A program made the translations under genes and the position numbers. From Solea solea (Eukaryota; Chordata; Actinopteri; Pleuronectiformes; Soleidae), in the NCBI RefSeq assembly GCF_958295425.1, contig NC_081154.1:14486938-14550937 (forward strand): a stretch of DNA of 64,000 nucleotides. The letters run 5' to 3'. Below, in pieces: positions 48,334-62,953 of the stretch. The stretch's first letter is position 1. Every line of letters starts with the position of its first letter. Under the pieces are notes generated by a model. The model saw only the letters and a program-made list of their open reading frames with translations, did no database searches and was not told the origin of the DNA.

Positions 48334-49121
48334 GTATATGTGTTCATCAATGTGAATATAAAAACGATTAATCAAAATCAGTTAAATGTAAACGTTAGTG
48401 CTCTTTATTCAGAAAACCCTCATGTCACGTCTGCATTTCAGGATCTGGTTATTATAGACACAGATTAAATGTTAAATGTAAATATTTCAATATTTATCAA
48501 CACAGTAACAGTGTTACACATATTACTAGCTGTAAACACTCAGCATTAGAAAAATACATATGTTGGTTTGGTGCTTACTTATATCCTAAACATAAGGAGT
48601 AAACTTTAATAATCATCCCTTTAAAAGTTACATGTTTTTGGTGTGTGTTCTATAATACTAAGGTGGTGGATTGATGTTCATGGAGAGGTTATTGTGTTAA
48701 CTATATAATAATAATAATAATAATAATAAGCAGAAGAGCTGATTATATACTGTGATTATAAATCCTGTAGTATGTGATGTTTGTAATTGCAGTATTAGGT
48801 GAGACTCGCCATTGTTGATTCTAAATGTTTACTCCTTATGTTTAGGATATAAGTAAGCACTAAACCAACATATGTATTTTTCTAATGCTGAGTGTTGTTA
48901 TTGTGATTATAAATATTGAAATATTCATATTTAACAGTTAATCTGTGTCTATAATAACCAGATCCTGAAATGTAGATGTGACATGAGGGTTTTCTGAATA
49001 AAGAGCACATTTAACTGATTTTGATTAATCATTTTTATATTCACATTGATGAACGTGTGTATGTATATGTGTATGTGTGTGTGTGTGTGTATATGTATAT
49101 GTATATGTATATATATATATA

Positions 49122-49176
<55 letters not shown>

Positions 49177-49335
49177 ATGTGTGTGTATGTATATGTGTGT
49201 ATATGTTCATCAATGTGAATATGAAACCAATAATCACACATACACAGACAGACTGCAATTGTATAGATGTTCATCAATGCCCCCGTGTAGATATACAGTA
49301 TGTGTGTATATATGTTCATTAATGTGAACCCCCTC

Positions 49336-49366
<31 letters not shown>

Positions 49367-49719
49367 TCATCAATGTGAATATATAAAAACGATTAATCAA
49401 AATCAGTTAAATGTAAACGTTAGTGCTCTTTATTCAGAAAACCCTCATGTCACATCTGCATTTCAGGATCTGGTTATTATAGACACAGATTAAATGTTAA
49501 ATGTAAATATTTCAATATTTATCAACACAGTAACAGTGTTACACATATAACTAGCTGTAAACACTCAGCATTAGAAAAATAGTTTGGTGCTTACTTATAT
49601 CCTAAACATAAGGAGTAAACATTAATAATCATCACTTTAAAAGTTGCATTTTTTTGGTGTGTGTTCTATAATACTAAGGTGGTGGATTGATGTTCATGGA
49701 GAGGTTATTGTGTTAACTA

Positions 49720-49755
<36 letters not shown>

Positions 49756-49833
49756 GAAGAGCTGATTATATACTGCGATTATAAATCCTGTAGTATGTGA
49801 TGTTTGTAATTGCAGTATTAGGTGAGACTCGCC
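47217..49833. mobile_element. Fold-back unit array in intron 1 (copy B)
   Basis: Arms at about 47366-47718/47839-48078, 48343-48698/48813-49050, and single arm 49363-49718, with the same TG/TA/ATT tracts as in copy A. Confidence 0.7.
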
Positions 49834-50300
49834 ATTGTTATTCTTTGTGTCCTCCAGAACCACATAGACGCATGTATGCGTTTTTAAGATCATTGCATGT
49901 TGTTGTTCATTCACTGTCTGCCTGTAACTCACATGTGTCTACTATTCAGTAAACTGAACTCTCATCTCCTGTCATTGTGTCCTGATAGAGTCCTTTTAAC
50001 CAAGTCTGTCCAACACAAAGTTTATCTTAAAGTCGTGGTAGAGAAACCTAACTGCTGTTTAGGCTGTCTTATTGGCTGTCAACTTTCTGCTCTGTGTCTG
50101 CTGTATTGACTGTACATAATCTTTCCTCTTTTTCCATATGTGTGAAGATTCCAACTTGACCTTCCTGAACACTCTGGTTGACAAATTTCATTGAGGAACA
50201 CTTCATTTGTCATTTGTCTTAAGGTTTGTATAGGATTACAGCAATTCTATTAGCAGTCCATTCCCTCCTTGCCTCCTTCTTATCTTTTGTTTTGTCCAGG

Positions 50301-53300
50301 ATGCCACGGAAGGGCAAGCGTTCCCAGGCCCAGAAGCTGCGCTGGTCCAAACTGGACCAGGACAGCCCACGGGCCTGCCCCCCCCCGTCTGACGCACCTT
50401 CCCGTGCCAGTATGTAACCTATTTATGTGTTTGTTTGTGTTTCATTATTGTCTTTATATAAATAATGTTTAAGAATTCAACAAGTTGTCTTCCCTGTTTC
50501 TAAATAGGTCACGGGACTGGTGACCGTCATCGTGTGAACCCATGGCCAGTTTCACCCTTTACTGGGCTGCAACACAAACTGGTCATTCCAGCCGAATCAC
50601 CAGACAAAAAGGTATGGTTTTCTGTATCATTTATGGTCAGAGCTCTTTATTCTATGCGTTATTTGTGATTTTTCTCTTCTAAAAACATTTCTTCTGATGT
50701 TGCAGTTTGTTTTTGTCATTGGTGACTCCCATCTACGAGGCCTCGTAGATGGAATCTGTCAGATGCCACCCGACAGTTTCTCCTTCGGCTTCATGTCCAC
50801 ACCGGGGGCCTCTGCTGCGGAGTTGAGGACTGAGGTCAGAAATGTTGTTCTGCCTCGGAACCCTGACATCGTCTGCGTTTTGGCCCCCGGCAACAACCTG
50901 ACATCCAGCCGCACCGTCGAGCAATCGGGGAGAGACTTCGACCAGCTTCTGACGAGTGTCCGGAGTCGCTGGCCTCGGGTGAATTTCTTGTATTTTTATT
51001 CATTTTTTAAAGTGCTATTTCTTTCATTTCAGTTGCTTTGATGTGTTGTAGTGACCGAGTTCTTCTTTTCACAGCTGTTTGTCATGGACTTTGTTCCACG
51101 ACTGACCGTTGAGGCCAGTCTTCAAGAACTCTTACGCCAGGAATTTCATCGTGTAGCAGCACGAATGGGTATGTAAATGTAACTTTCAGGGAGGAACAGA
51201 GTACGCGGGGGGCTTCAATGAAGAGGCCACAACAGCCAGTGTGGGTCACACCATGCCATTTACCTTATTGTAGCTAAAACTTTAAGAACACAGGCAAGAA
51301 AAGAGGACAGACAGTCACACTACGGCTGGGACACAAACCACTCACTGCTAGGACACTGGGAGTATAATCCTAATAAAACACCACATTATTAACAATGTGC
51401 AACCACAAAACCATATCAGCTTCCAACGATAGTTCGGGAGGCGGACACTGTCTCTGTGTTTAAAGTTAGACTTAAAACTTTACTTTTTAATAAAGCTTAT
51501 AGTTAGAGCTGGTTCAGGGAAACCTGGACCATCTCTTAGTTAACAATCTTCTTAGTTAGACCTAGACTGCTGGGGGAATTTCCTTTGGTGCACTCACACT
51601 CACTCTCTCAGGGTATGAATATGACTTTTCATATGTCATTAACCTTGTTCTTTCTCTCCCTAGTTTGTGTCTTTCCTTCCCTCTCTCTCTCTCTCTCTGT
51701 ATCCTGATCTTGCAGGTTACAGTATCCACATCCAGATCCAGTTTACAAGGCTATTACCATCATACATATGATCACCGTTATTATTGTGCTATAATTAAAA
51801 GTCGATATTAGTATAATTTTTATCAACACTCTCTGCTGCTCACTTGTATTGCTATAAACATGTCATCATTGACTGTATAATGTGTATTAAGTGAACTAAT
51901 TAAAAAATAATATTAGGATTAGTATTTTGTCATTGCTCAATCCTTAAAGTTGGAGTAATTGATTGTTTCATGGATGAATGTTTGTTTGTTTTAAAGGTGT
52001 CAAGTACCTGTCCGTGGCTGAGCACTTTCTTCCTGGTCGTACTGAACTGTGGTGCGCAGATGGCGTAAGTAGAATCTTGAGGCACAAAGAGCACATGTAG
52101 TGTTTAATATAACGTTTGACCAGTTCTTGGGCATAAATTAACTCTATTTGCATATTCTTGCAGGTGCACCTCAGTGACACGGATGGGATGGACATCTTGG
52201 TGCAGCTGTTGTGGGGAGCCACATACAAACAGTTTCTGACACCTGCTCCCGTGCAACAGCTTTCCCCAAAATTGACATCCTCTCCGAGACGCATCTCCCC
52301 AAAACTGGTGGTGAGGGGAGAAGGGACACCTGTAGCTCATCCAACAAACCCGTTTGAGTGGTCAGTTGTTGGACGAGGCAGGAAGGTAATGGTTTCACAC
52401 AGTGTAACCTGATCACCCTGAAGCTTTAACTGTAGAATGCCAGAAATGCTGTTGCTGTTACTGTGTGTAGTTTGCCATACTGACGAGGCGAATAACCACT
52501 CATTTACATTTGACATTTGTCTTTTACAGGGACAGCCAGCACCAGCCATGGTTGAGGCTCATCCCCTTCCACTGAATCCTGTGGTCTTCTCCCCTGATGT
52601 CTTGGAAGCGATGGATCAGTTTGTTCCATCACAGCTTGGCACCCCTGTTAGCCCGGCTACTCCAAAGGTACTGTATAAAGATGTTCTTCCTTCAACGTGC
52701 AGTCTAAAATTGTCAATATTGTCATATAGTGTCCAAACTGTTGTAAATGATCATTTGCCCAGATATGGCTTCTTAAAGGTGTTTCTGTTGTCTCTGTTGT
52801 TGTGGTGTGTCTGCAGAAAACCCCACCAAAGAGGAGACGAACCAAGGTTGGTCATTTTTACATGAGTTTATTTTACTTATTTCACTAAATGTGCCTTTAA
52901 TTATTTGTCTAAAAATAATTTCTCGTACTTTGTGGAAAAAAACCACAAAATTAAGCGTCTTTGGGGGGTATTGTTTTGTTGTGATTTAGAAGGATGCAAC
53001 AACCACCAGTGCTGCGACAACAACCACCAGTGCTGTGACTGGAGCTGCACCAGCTTCTCCTAGAGAGGTGAGATAACAAGCCATCAGAGGTGGATAGTAA
53101 CAAAGTAGATGTACTTCATGACACTACTTAAGTTATATTTGATGATCTCTACTGAGGTTTTTTTTTTTTTTTTTTTTGTAAATCAGAACTTTTACTCTAC
53201 TACATTTAAATATTCAAAAATATACTTTTACTCTGTTACTTTGATGTTTGCCACCTAGTTACTATTAAAATAGAAATCTATAATGTTTCTGGTTATGTGT

Positions 53301-55359
53301 TTTTGTTCTGTACTGCTGATTTCTTTCCTCACTATGGATGTACAGGATCATCTATCTTGACGTATGTGTTGATTGTGTAATTTATGAGCTCCTGTTGACA
53401 TTTTATACCTATACCTTTTTTGTGTGTACAAAATTCAATAAAAATATCTTTGAGGGTGAAAAAAACAGAAATGTAATGGGATTATCTGGAATGGGCGTGT
53501 CCAAGAGGACAAGAAGGACAACGTACGATACTCCTGAAGATTAGAGGTAAGGGCAGGGTGGCGGAGATCGACATGGCTACCTCCACACTGATGAGGAAGA
53601 CACGGAAAACGTTACCACACTGACGGCATCTCCTTTGGTAGAAGACGACAGTCGTCAGTGGTCATACCTGGCAACAATGTTTCACTACGTTGTGATGGGG
53701 AAAATCCTAAAATATACAGTGTGAAGTGCCAAGAGATAAAGGCGTTTGATAACTCTCCAACCATTTTTTTGTTGTTTTGCTGCTTTTTATGTGTACTGTA
53801 AAACTTGTATATTTTTCATAAGATACTTCTGATACTTGAGTACATTTAATGTGAGCAACTTTAAGACTTTAACTCAAGTAATTTTGTTACTGTTTTTTTT
53901 TGTGTAATTTTGTGTTCTGTCATTACACCAGATGATCAGTGTATGGAAAAACATGTCGTGGTTTCATTTAATATCAACAGAGTATATTGTGTCCCTGAAA
54001 GCCTTTGGTTTCCTTTGTTAATTGTGTTTGCAGATGACTCGGGCAGCATACTCAACGCATTGTCTTTAAACAAAATGTTATGTATTAAAACAAAACACTA
54101 GGTGGCGCGCTTCATTTGACTTATATTGAACATCATGTGTCAACAGCCGTCTGATACATCTTCACCAGCCAAACACAGCTGGACGATTACAGATACCCTC
54201 AGCCCCTTACAGTCTCCAGTTAGAAAGGTACAGTATGTTTCTCACCTCAAGCTTGGTGACATTACTGTGTCATTCCACATTTTCTAAATGTGCTGTTTTG
54301 TACTATCAGATGATGAAAACTCACACATCACCACCAAAATCCCCCATCATGCTGGACACTGCACCCTCCTACTCCCAGGACCCAGTTGGAAAGGTACATT
54401 TCCACCATGCACAGTTGACACACACACGCGTTCACAAGTCACCCTATCTACATCTAGACAATAACTCAATCCACTAAAAGAAGCACAAAAAAAAACATCC
54501 ACACTCATAATGTGTTAATATATTGATTTGTTTTTTTTAAAATGCATTTAAAAAATGCCACCCGGGCACACAGATTTATCCAATTTCAAATTACAGTTTA
54601 ATATTGAATTGGATAAATCTGTGTGCCTGGGTGCCCATGAACAATATGTAGTGTTTGGTGCTGTGACATCAAAGTTTGTATTCCATATCCAATGTATATG
54701 TGTTAATATTGAAGCACATTGCCTTCACTGGGAAAAAAATGTTTTGGTTTCATTTTCCGAGTAATCATTTCTGTTTTTCTGAGTAACTTATTTTTTGTTC
54801 TGTTTTTTTCAAATGAGTCCAATGCACTTCTGTATTTTAAAGGTGTAGAAGTTAAAATATCAACAGAGTATATTGTGTCACTAATAGCCTTTGGTTTCAT
54901 TGGTTAATTGTTTTTGAAGGTGACTCACGCAGCTGCACCAACCGGAGAGCCCAGCGCAGTTAAATTTGCACCCTCCTGCTTAAGTTCTCCTGTTGAGCAA
55001 GTATGTTTCTTCTGACACAGTTTAGTCATTTCAAATCCTTGCAGCATACTCAACACCTTGTCTTTAAACAAAAGGTTATGTATTAAAACAAAACACTAGG
55101 TGGCGAGCTTCATTTTACTTATATTCAACATCATGTGTTAACAGCTGCCTGAGACCCCTTCACCAACCACACCCAGCCCCTTACAATCTCCAGTTAGAAA
55201 GGTACAGTATGTTTCTCACCTCTTGCTTAGTGACATCACTGTGTCGCTTCCACATTTTCTAAACTTGCTGTTGTGTACTATCAGATGATGACAACACCAG
55301 CAAAATCACCCATCATGCTGGACGACGCACCCTCCTGCTCCCACGACCCAGTTGGAATG
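50301..55359 (+). CDS. 5' exons with SGNH hydrolase-like domain (copy B)
   Basis: GDSH block in the exon at 50706-50978, APGNN in the same exon, and D-x-x-H formed across exons 51997-52064 and 52164-52385. The KRRR patch lies at 52817-52846. See copy A for details. Confidence 0.65.
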
Positions 55360-58300
55360 GTACGTTTCCACCATGCACAGTTGACGCACACACACACACA
55401 AACACACACAAACGCTTGCATTGCCTTATCTACATCTAGACAATAATTCAATCCACTACAAGGAGCACAAAAAAAAAACCTCCATCATATTGTGTCAATA
55501 TATTGATATATGTTCCAGCTTGTTGCAGTTTCATTTTTAATTGGATAAATCTGTGTGTGCCTGGGTGGCCATGAACAATATGTAGTGTTTGGTGCTATGA
55601 CATCAAAGTTTGTATTCCATATTGTGTGTGTGTGTGTATAAGTGTACAAATAAATATACGGAAGAGTATTAGGGCCACATGTAACAAAAAAAAAAAAAAA
55701 AGCATTGAAAGATTGCAAAGAAACTGCTGTGTAATAAAGCACTTTTAAAAATCAGAATGACTTCAATAAAAAATGTGTTTACAATTACTACAAAAAAACA
55801 GTTTGAACTGTGGCAGAGGGATAATTTACTTAACATAACCATGTATGTTTAGAACTGTAATCACAATAATCCTCCACATTTCTTTTCAGGCTTCAGCCAG
55901 GCCGCAGGAGCGTTCCATCAGGGCAACACATTCTCAGAAGGATACAAGGTACACGACCTTTTCTAGAAACCATCAGTGCACATGCAATGCTTTAACTTTC
56001 CTGGCATTCCAAAATGAAGACGTGCACTTCAGCGCACCTGACCTCGACAAAGTGCTTGAACAGGGAGATTCACTTTATGTTGCTATTAAGCAACAGCTCC
56101 TGATTGAGAAGAGGTTCCACAGCAACCACTTGACTGTAGAAGAACTGCCCACCCAAGTTCTAACCGATGGAAATATCTACAGTGTACGCTTGTCTGATGT
56201 GAGATGTGGCTATCTGAAAGCACAAGCCAACAGCCCAGGAAGAAAGCAATGGTGGCTGCCCCTGGCCAAACAACTCAAGTGTCTGTCAAGAGATGTCAGC
56301 TTTGCTTTACTCCTTGTGTCTCCCGAGTGCTTTGCAGTGTTTCGCACCCGATCAGGACTGTATGGAATCTTTGATTCTCACTCGAGGAGTGCACGAGGTT
56401 TGCCTTCCCCAAATGGCAAAGCAATTATGCTGACATTCACTCACCTCCATGGTCTGATTAACCACATACACAAGCTTTTCAGAGAGCGCAGTGCCTATGC
56501 CAGCTACGAGTTTGTGCCTGTTTCTTTTGAAAGAGCAGTGTCCTCACCACCCGCACCCCCACAAAGCAACGTGACAGCAGATGTCACAGAGAGCAATGTG
56601 GAGCACTCACCTCACCCTGCTGCACCCAAAATGTGTGAGGAGGACCAAGACCATGTGAGCAGTGTGGAGGACGCACCTCAACCTGAAGCACCAGAAATAC
56701 TTGAGGAGGACCAAGAGCAAGTGAGCAGTGTGGAGGACTCCCCTCAATCGGAAGCACCCAAAATGTGTGAGGAGGACCACGACCAAGAGAGCAGCACATC
56801 ACGCCAGGAACAGCCAGAAAACACAGACGTTAATGTGCCACATGTCGAAGACAAAACAGCAAAGGCAGCACCAAATGTAGCCAAACTAAGTAAACAACGG
56901 CGACAAAAAGCTAAACGCCGAGCGTGCAAATTGGAGCAAGTACACCCTCAGACGTCCACAGCTCGGACAAGAAAACTTCAAAGTCAAAAAACCAAATATG
57001 CCACCTGCCCAGAATTTCGAGGGGAAAAAAAGCACACTATGAAAACTAGGTATGTGGAAGACCGTCACCGGAGACTGTTTTTATACAAGAGGTATTATGC
57101 CAAGCCTCATGTTCAACACAAAAAGCAAGAAAACATGCTCCGGAGATACAAAATGGATCCTGATTTTCGGAGCACACAGAAGAAATTCATGGCTCGTAGA
57201 TACAGAGATCCTGATTTTCAGAGCAGACATAAAAAACATGTGGCCCAGACATACAAAACCAATCCTGATGTCAGCAAGGGCAAGAAAGCATACAGCAAAA
57301 CAAAGTATGCACATGACCAAAAGTACAGGCTCAGAAAGATGACAACTCTTCACAGCCGATATCACAGTGACCCTGACTTCAGACTGCACCATATACGGAG
57401 CTGCGCCCAACACAGAAGGAACAAGTTGGCTTCAAATGCAACCTTTCAAATGCATTACAGGTTGCAGCGTGCGCTGAAAATCAAAGCGAAATACAAGCTC
57501 TTCAGACACCGCCAGCACAAAACGACAAAGCCTGTTGTCGACCCTGTGATGGAAACGGCGATATTTGCATTCCGCGAAACCATTCGCCAGGGACCCACAC
57601 GTGTCTGCACAGTCTGCCACCGACTCCTCTTTCCCAATCAAGTGAAGCAGTGCAACAGATCCAAATATGTCAAAAACACCCGTGTGGCATCTGCTTGCTT
57701 GACCGGAAAGTATGTTCACGTTTGTGACGGCGAATGCTCAGCTCCTTGTACTGTTCCAAAGGAGAGACTGCAGGAGTGGATCTGCCCCACTTGTGACGGT
57801 CACCTGACAAGAGGACAGATGCCATCCCTCGCAGTAGCAAACAAGCTGGAGTTAGCACCCATCCCCCCAGAGCTAGCTGAGCTAAATGTGCTTGAAAGGC
57901 AGTTGATTGCCAAAATTCTGCCTTTTGCAAAGATCGTCGCTTTGCCCAAAGGACAGCAAAGAGCAGTACGCGGTGCTGTTGTTTGTGTGCCATCAGAGGT
58001 GGAGTCAACTGTAAACTGTCTCCCAAGACCCAACACTGAAGCCCAGCTTCTGCAAGTAAAGCTGAAGAGACACATCAAGTACAAAGGTCATCAATTCTTC
58101 TACACAGTCAACATGAAGAATGTGCTAGCTGGACTAGCAACACTGAAAGAGACGCACTCTGAATATCGCAACATCAATATAGATGAGAGTGCAACTTTTG
58201 AAAGTCTCCAAGATGACCATGAAGAAGAGCACACGGAACAGGTGGATCAGTCTGAAAATGCTGCACAGCCCCAGCAGAGCAACGCTGCAGAGGGAGAAAT

Positions 58301-61300
58301 GGAAGCTGTTGCACCCACTTCCACGACAGGTGAACAGGACCAGCTCAGACCCGGCTTGGCCCTGGACACTTGCATGCAGCCCCCTGATATTGCACAGGAA
58401 ATATTGTCCTATGGTAGTGGAATATTTAGCATTGCACCCGCCCAAGGCAACAAACCTGTGGGCTTTTTTTCCATACCAAAACTTGAATCCATGGCATTTC
58501 CTGTGCAGTTTCCAACTGGACAAAACACGTTAGACGAAGTCAGACTGATCAAACTGTCACCAAGTATGTACTTTAACGCCAGACTCTTCTCTGCAGACGC
58601 CCGATTTGCAAGTGACCAAAGTTACCTTTTCTTTGCCCAGTTTGTCACAGAAACGCATTTGGCCACCAGCAGCATGTCAATCCAAATGCGTAAAGGTAAA
58701 ATGAAGTCAAAAGATGGTCGCCGAATTTCCAACCGAATGCTTCAGGACAAAGATGAGGTGGAAAAACTCATCCAAAATCAGGACGTCACACGCTTTATGC
58801 AGCCCCTGAGAGGAACTCCAGCATATTGGAACAAAACGCTGAAGGATCTTCACGCTATGGCCAGACAGTTGGGAAAGCCTACATTTTTCCTAACATTTTC
58901 CGCTGCCGAAATGAGATGGCCTGAAGTCATAGAGGGGATTAAAGCTCAACAAGGTGAGGAAGTCAATTTTTCAGTGCTCGACTGGAATGCCAAGTGCGAC
59001 ATTCTGCGGAGTAATCCTGTCACTGTCATGCGCATGTTTGAGAAGAGAGTTGATGCGCTCATGACGAGTCTCATCATGTCTCCTGCTCAACCCATCGGTG
59101 AAGTGAAGGATTACTTCTATCGTGTGGAGTTTCAAGCCAGAGGAAGCCCACACATTCATATGCTGGTCTGGATCAAAGATGCACCCGTGTTGGGAGAATG
59201 TTTGGAAGAGGAGGTGTACAGATTTGTCGATCGGTACATATCCTGTGAGAATCCCAACCCAGACACAGATCCTGAGCTGCACAAAATAGTTTCTGAGGTT
59301 CAAGTTCACAGCAGAAGCCATTCAAAGTCATGCAGGAAAGGCAATGTAGAGTGCAGATTTGGGTTCCCTAAATTGCCCATGGACCGAACCATCCTGACAT
59401 ACGATACCCCCAATGTCGACGAGGACAAGGACAATGAGGATAAGGATGAAAAGGATGGTGACGACGAGCAAAGCAAGAGTGGAAACGAAGCCAAAAGTGC
59501 AGGCAAAAAGGCAAAGAAGGTCGCACTTGTAAAGAAACAAAGAGAGGCCCGGGACAAACTGAGGCCACTGAGGAATCTGCTCTGTGATCCAAATGCTTCG
59601 TTCAACAACTTGTCAGAGCTGCTTGACAAATGCAATATGACTCATCAGGAATACTTGGATGCTGTGTTTGATCTGACAATTGGAAGCGTGCTTTACATCA
59701 AACGTCAGCCCAATGAATGTTGGATCAACGCGTACAATCCAGTGTTGCTCAGGGCATGGAACGCCAACATGGACATTCAGTATGTTATCGACGACTACAG
59801 CTGCATGGCATACATGATGTCCTACCTGTCCAAACCGGAACACGAAATGACTGAGCACCTCAAATCGGTCATAGGTGACGTGAAGAAAAAAAACGTCAAC
59901 GAACGAGATGAGATGAAGCTGATCATGCAGGCGTACGCTAAACACCGAGAGGTCAGCGCTCAAGAGGCTGTGGCACGGACATGCAGCTTGCCTCTAAAAA
60001 AATGCACCCGTAGTGTTGTCTTTGTCCAGACTGATGACAATGCTCTGAAAATGAGTCACCCAATGAGCAGATTAAAGAACATGTCACCAGATGCAGAGGA
60101 AGTGTGGATGTCCGGTGTGCCAGAGAAATACGAGGACAGACCGGCAGCACCCGAGTTTGAACACATGTGTTTGGCTGAATTTGCCGCAGAGTACAGAATT
60201 GTCTACGGCCACCGGGCTAAAAGCCAAAAAGCAATTCCTCTGCAAAACGACAAAGGCTTCATTCAGAAACGGACCGAAGGGAAATGTGCAGTCATCAGAT
60301 TCCCTCGCTTCTCAGAGAAGAAACAACCCGAGAAGCATTACAGACGCCTGCTCAAACTGTATTTTCCACACAGATCAGACAAAGATCTCACCAACGAGAC
60401 ATGTCCGACATACGAGCACTTTTACAAAAGTGGCCGCAAATGGGATGTCGAAGTCAAGCGTATCGTGGACCACAACAAGAAGCGATATGAAGGCTATGGC
60501 AAGCAAGTGAATAGTGCTCTGGAAAAGGTGCAACAGATGGGCCCAACTCTCAACGCGTGGAACACCTTTGCACCAGAGGCTGAAGTGGATCGCATGGAAT
60601 GTATTGAGCAGCGACAACGCACAGATCCCAGTGACGACGAGGATGAAGACGGGGTTCCCGACTACCACGTCGACCCCAAGAGCAGCGCAGGCATCCCGGG
60701 AATAGTTGCACCCAAGTTAAGCCCAGACTTTGTAAGGAAAATGTACCAGAGCCTCAACGAAACGCAAGCGTCCATATTCTACACTGTGCGTGAATGGTGC
60801 CTTCAACGTGTGTGGGGTCACGATCCCCAACAGTTTTTCTACCTCGTCTCTGGCGGAGCTGGCTGTGGCAAATCTCACGTCATCAAGTCCATATACCAGG
60901 AAGCGACCAAAATCCTGCGCCAGCTCCCCAAAATCCGGGACCTCGCCGACATGTCCCAGCCCACAGTGTTGCTCACAGCATTTACAGGAACTGCAGCTTT
61001 CAACATCTTGGGGAAAACGTTACACTCCATTTTGAAACTGCCAAGGGATCTGAAACCGCCATATCAGGGCCTTGGAAATGCACTAGACGAAGTGAGAGCA
61101 ACACTGGCGAATGCAGAGATTCTGATCATCGACGAAATCTCAATGGTTTCAAAGGAGCTCTTTGCCTACGTCCACTGGAGACTCCAGCAGATTAAAGGAA
61201 ACAGGAAACCATTCGGAGGGATGTCTGTTCTGGCAGTAGGAGACTTTTACCAGTTGCCACCCCCTGGTAAAGCCAAACCACTCTGCGTCTACGAGGAGAC

Positions 61301-62921
61301 TGTGTTGGATCTCTGGAGAGATTACTTTCAGATGGTCAATCTGACAGAGATCATGCGCCAGAAAGACGACCTAGCGTTCGCAGAACTGCTGAACAGGATT
61401 CGAGTTAAGCCAAAGAAGGATCCACTCGGCAGCGAAGACAAAGCCTTGCTCGCAACAGCTGTCGCTGACATCAGAGATTGTCCACCTCAAGCTCTGCACA
61501 TTTTCGCTACAAACAAAGAGGTGGACGCCCACAATGCCGCTACAGTCGCTGCGTTCCACAAAGACATTGTAGACATTCCAGCAGACGACTATAAAAAAGA
61601 TCCCCGAACGGGATGCATGCAGGCCTATGCGCAGCCAATCCAGGGCGGCAAAAGAGACCTGCCTGACGTCTTGCAAGCTGCAGGGGGAGTACGCGTCATG
61701 ATCACCAGAAATCTTGACGTCGAAGACGGACTGGTCAACGGGACGTTTGGAACGATCTCAAACATTGTCACCAGATCGGCACACGGAAAGACGACCGTGA
61801 CGCTGCTTGGACTCCAACTGGACAATCCTTCAGCGGGTCAGAGATTCCGTAAAAAGATCCTGGGGGCAACTGATAATCTGGTCTACATAGAGAAATGGGA
61901 GGAGAAAATGAGTCACAAAAGAATGGTGCGACGACAGTTCCCAGTGAAGCTAGCCTTTGCATGTACCGCCCACAAAGTGCAAGGCATGACCTTACAGTCA
62001 GCTGTCGTAAGTCTGAAGCGCGTCTTTGAGCCCGGAATGGCCTACGTGGCTCTAAGTCGGACCACATCACTTCAAGGACTGAACGTCACAGACTTTGAAG
62101 AAAGCAAGATCTATGCAGATCCTCACATCACGTCTGCACTAGAGAGTATGACCAGAGCTTCGTTCCACGGTGTAATGCCACTCTTGCACCGAGTCCCAGC
62201 AGCAGAGCAGACCAGTCCAACGCTCACAGTCATCCACCACAACACGGAAGGACTGGCGTGTCACATGGACGACATCCGAGCCCATCATGAACTCAAGCTC
62301 GCCGATGTTTTCTGTGTGACAGAAACACATTTGTCTGGATCCTTTGTGCCCCAAACGTTACAGTTGGACGGATACGACGTGTTCACACGCAACAGGCACA
62401 CGTCGTACACGAACTACGCAGACATGGCTACAAAGGACGGAGGCGGAGTCGCAGTGTACTGTCGAAACAATCTTCGGGCTGAGGCCCGGAGATACCTCCA
62501 AAACGTTACAGATCTGGAATTTGTTGTTGTCAAAGTTGAGGGACCAGTTAAAGTGTTGATCGCGACTGTTTACAAGCCACCGAACTACAGTCTCGGCAAG
62601 TTTCTGCCAAACTTGCAAAGCCTCTTGGACAGTTTGGACATGATGAACCACCGGCCTGTCATTGTTTGTGGAGACTTCAACGAGGACCTCCTGTCAGGAG
62701 GAAAGAAGGCCATTAACGAGGTGTTTCAGTCCAGAGGCTATACTCAACTCATCACAGCGGCAACAACTGAAAAGCAGACACTGCTCGACCACATCTATAT
62801 CTCAGAACCACAAACCTGCCTCCAATCTGGTGTACTGCAAACGTACTACAGCTATCACCAGCCAGTCTACTGTGTTCTGAATGTGTCAAACCAGCCAATA
62901 CATACTGTTGACCAGTTTTAA
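50301..62921 (+). CDS. Helentron polyprotein, 15 coding exons (copy B)
   Basis: Exons of copy A shifted by 33,698: 50301-50409, 50508-50611, 50706-50978, 51075-51168, 51997-52064, 52164-52385, 52530-52667, 52817-52846, 52990-53067, 54147-54227, 54310-54393, 54920-55000, 55145-55201, 55285-55359, 55890-62921. The large exon's translation is identical to copy A and no difference was seen in the smaller exons, so both copies appear equally intact. If the duplication is real, the two genes have not yet diverged. Confidence 0.7.
51428..51868 (+). mobile_element. L2-like LINE remnant in intron 4 (copy B)
   Basis: Same remnant as at 17730-18170. Confidence 0.5.
53084..53890 (+). pseudogene. Decayed hAT-type transposon in intron 9 (copy B)
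   Basis: Same remnant as at 19386-20192, including the poly-T run. Confidence 0.45.
53958..55658 (+). repeat. Tandem ~1 kb exon/intron duplication (copy B)
   Basis: Counterpart of 20260-21960; includes the intron hairpin at 54559-54633. Confidence 0.8.
55890..62921 (+). CDS. Main Rep/helicase/endonuclease exon (copy B)
   Basis: 2,343 codons after the acceptor at 55889. Translation is identical to the exon at 22192-29223: protease-like, basic repeat, CxxC, HUH Rep, PIF1 helicase and EEP nuclease regions are all intact, with the same serine-tyrosine-histidine variant near the C-terminus. Confidence 0.9.
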   Translation, partial: ASARPQERSIRATHSQKDTRYTTFSRNHQCTCNALTFLAFQNEDVHFSAPDLDKVLEQGDSLYVAIKQQLLIEKRFHSNHLTVEELPTQVLTDGNIYSVRLSDVRCGYLKAQANSPGRKQWWLPLAKQLKCLSRDVSFALLLVSPECFAVFRTRSGLYGIFDSHSRSARGLPSPNGKAIMLTFTHLHGLINHIHKLFRERSAYASYEFVPVSFERAVSSPPAPPQSNVTADVTESNVEHSPHPAAPKMCEEDQDHVSSVEDAPQPEAPEILEEDQEQVSSVEDSPQSEAPKMCEEDHDQESSTSRQEQPENTDVNVPHVEDKTAKAAPNVAKLSKQRRQKAKRRACKLEQVHPQTSTARTRKLQSQKTKYATCPEFRGEKKHTMKTRYVEDRHRRLFLYKRYYAKPHVQHKKQENMLRRYKMDPDFRSTQKKFMARRYRDPDFQSRHKKHVAQTYKTNPDVSKGKKAYSKTKYAHDQKYRLRKMTTLHSRYHSDPDFRLHHIRSCAQHRRNKLASNATFQMHYRLQRALKIKAKYKLFRHRQHKTTKPVVDPVMETAIFAFRETIRQGPTRVCTVCHRLLFPNQVKQCNRSKYVKNTRVASACLTGKYVHVCDGECSAPCTVPKERLQEWICPTCDGHLTRGQMPSLAVANKLELAPIPPELAELNVLERQLIAKILPFAKIVALPKGQQRAVRGAVVCVPSEVESTVNCLPRPNTEAQLLQVKLKRHIKYKGHQFFYTVNMKNVLAGLATLKETHSEYRNINIDESATFESLQDDHEEEHTEQVDQSENAAQPQQSNAAEGEMEAVAPTSTTGEQDQLRPGLALDTCMQPPDIAQEILSYGSGIFSIAPAQGNKPVGFFSIPKLESMAFPVQFPTGQNTLDEVRLIKLSPSMYFNARLFSADARFASDQSYLFFAQFVTETHLATSSMSIQMRKGKMKSKDGRRISNRMLQDKDEVEKLIQNQDVTRFMQPLRGTPAYWNKTLKDLHAMARQLGKPTFFLTFSAAEMRWPEVIEGIKAQQGEEVNFSVLDWNAKCDILRSNPVTVMRMFEKRVDALMTSLIMSPAQPIGEVKDYFYRVEFQARGSPHIHMLVWIKDAPVLGECLEEEVYRFVDRYISCENPNPDTDPELHKIVSEVQVHSRSHSKSCRKGNVECRFGFPKLPMDRTILTYDTPNVDEDKDNEDKDEKDGDDEQSKSGNEAKSAGKKAKKVALVKKQREARDKLRPLRNLLCDPNASFNNLSELLDKCNMTHQEYLDAVFDLTIGSVLYIKRQPNECWINAYNPVLLRAWNANMDIQYVIDDYSCMAYMMSYLSKPEHEMTEHLKSVIGDVKKKNVNERDEMKLIMQAYAKHREVSAQEAVARTCSLPLKKCTRSVVFVQTDDNALKMSHPMSRLKNMSPDAEEVWMSGVPEKYEDRPAAPEFEHMCLAEFAAEYRIVYGHRAKSQKAIPLQNDKGFIQKRTEGKCAVIRFPRFSEKKQPEKHYRRLLKLYFPHRSDKDLTNETCPTYEHFYKSGRKWDVEVKRIVDHNKKRYEGYGKQVNSALEKVQQMGPTLNAWNTFAPEAEVDRMECIEQRQRTDPSDDEDEDGVPDYHVDPKSSAGIPGIVAPKLSPDFVRKMYQSLNETQASIFYTVREWCLQRVWGHDPQQFFYLVSGGAGCGKSHVIKSIYQEATKILRQLPKIRDLADMSQPTVLLTAFTGTAAFNILGKTLHSILKLPRDLKPPYQGLGNALDEVRATLANAEILIIDEISMVSKELFAYVHWRLQQIKGNRKPFGGMSVLAVGDFYQLPPPGKAKPLCVYEETVLDLWRDYFQMVNLTEIMRQKDDLAFAELLNRIRVKPKKDPLGSEDKALLATAVADIRDCPPQALHIFATNKEVDAHNAATVAAFHKDIVDIPADDYKKDPRTGCMQAYAQPIQGGKRDLPDVLQAAGGVRVMITRNLDVEDGLVNGTFGTISNIVTRSAHGKTTVTLLGLQLDNPSAGQRFRKKILGATDNLVYIEKWEEKMSHKRMVRRQFPVKLAFACTAHKVQGMTLQSAVVSLKRVFEPGMAYVALSRTTSLQGLNVTDFEESKIYADPHITSALESMTRASFHGVMPLLHRVPAAEQTSPTLTVIHHNTEGLACHMDDIRAHHELKLADVFCVTETHLSGSFVPQTLQLDGYDVFTRNRHTSYTNYADMATKDGGGVAVYCRNNLRAEARRYLQNVTDLEFVVVKVEGPVKVLIATVYKPPNYSLGKFLPNLQSLLDSLDMMNHRPVIVCGDFNEDLLSGGKKAINEVFQSRGYTQLITAATTEKQTLLDHIYISEPQTCLQSGVLQTYYSYHQPVYCVLNVSNQPIHTVDQF

Positions 62922-62953
62922 CTGACATGTTTTTATATGATGTATTTATTATT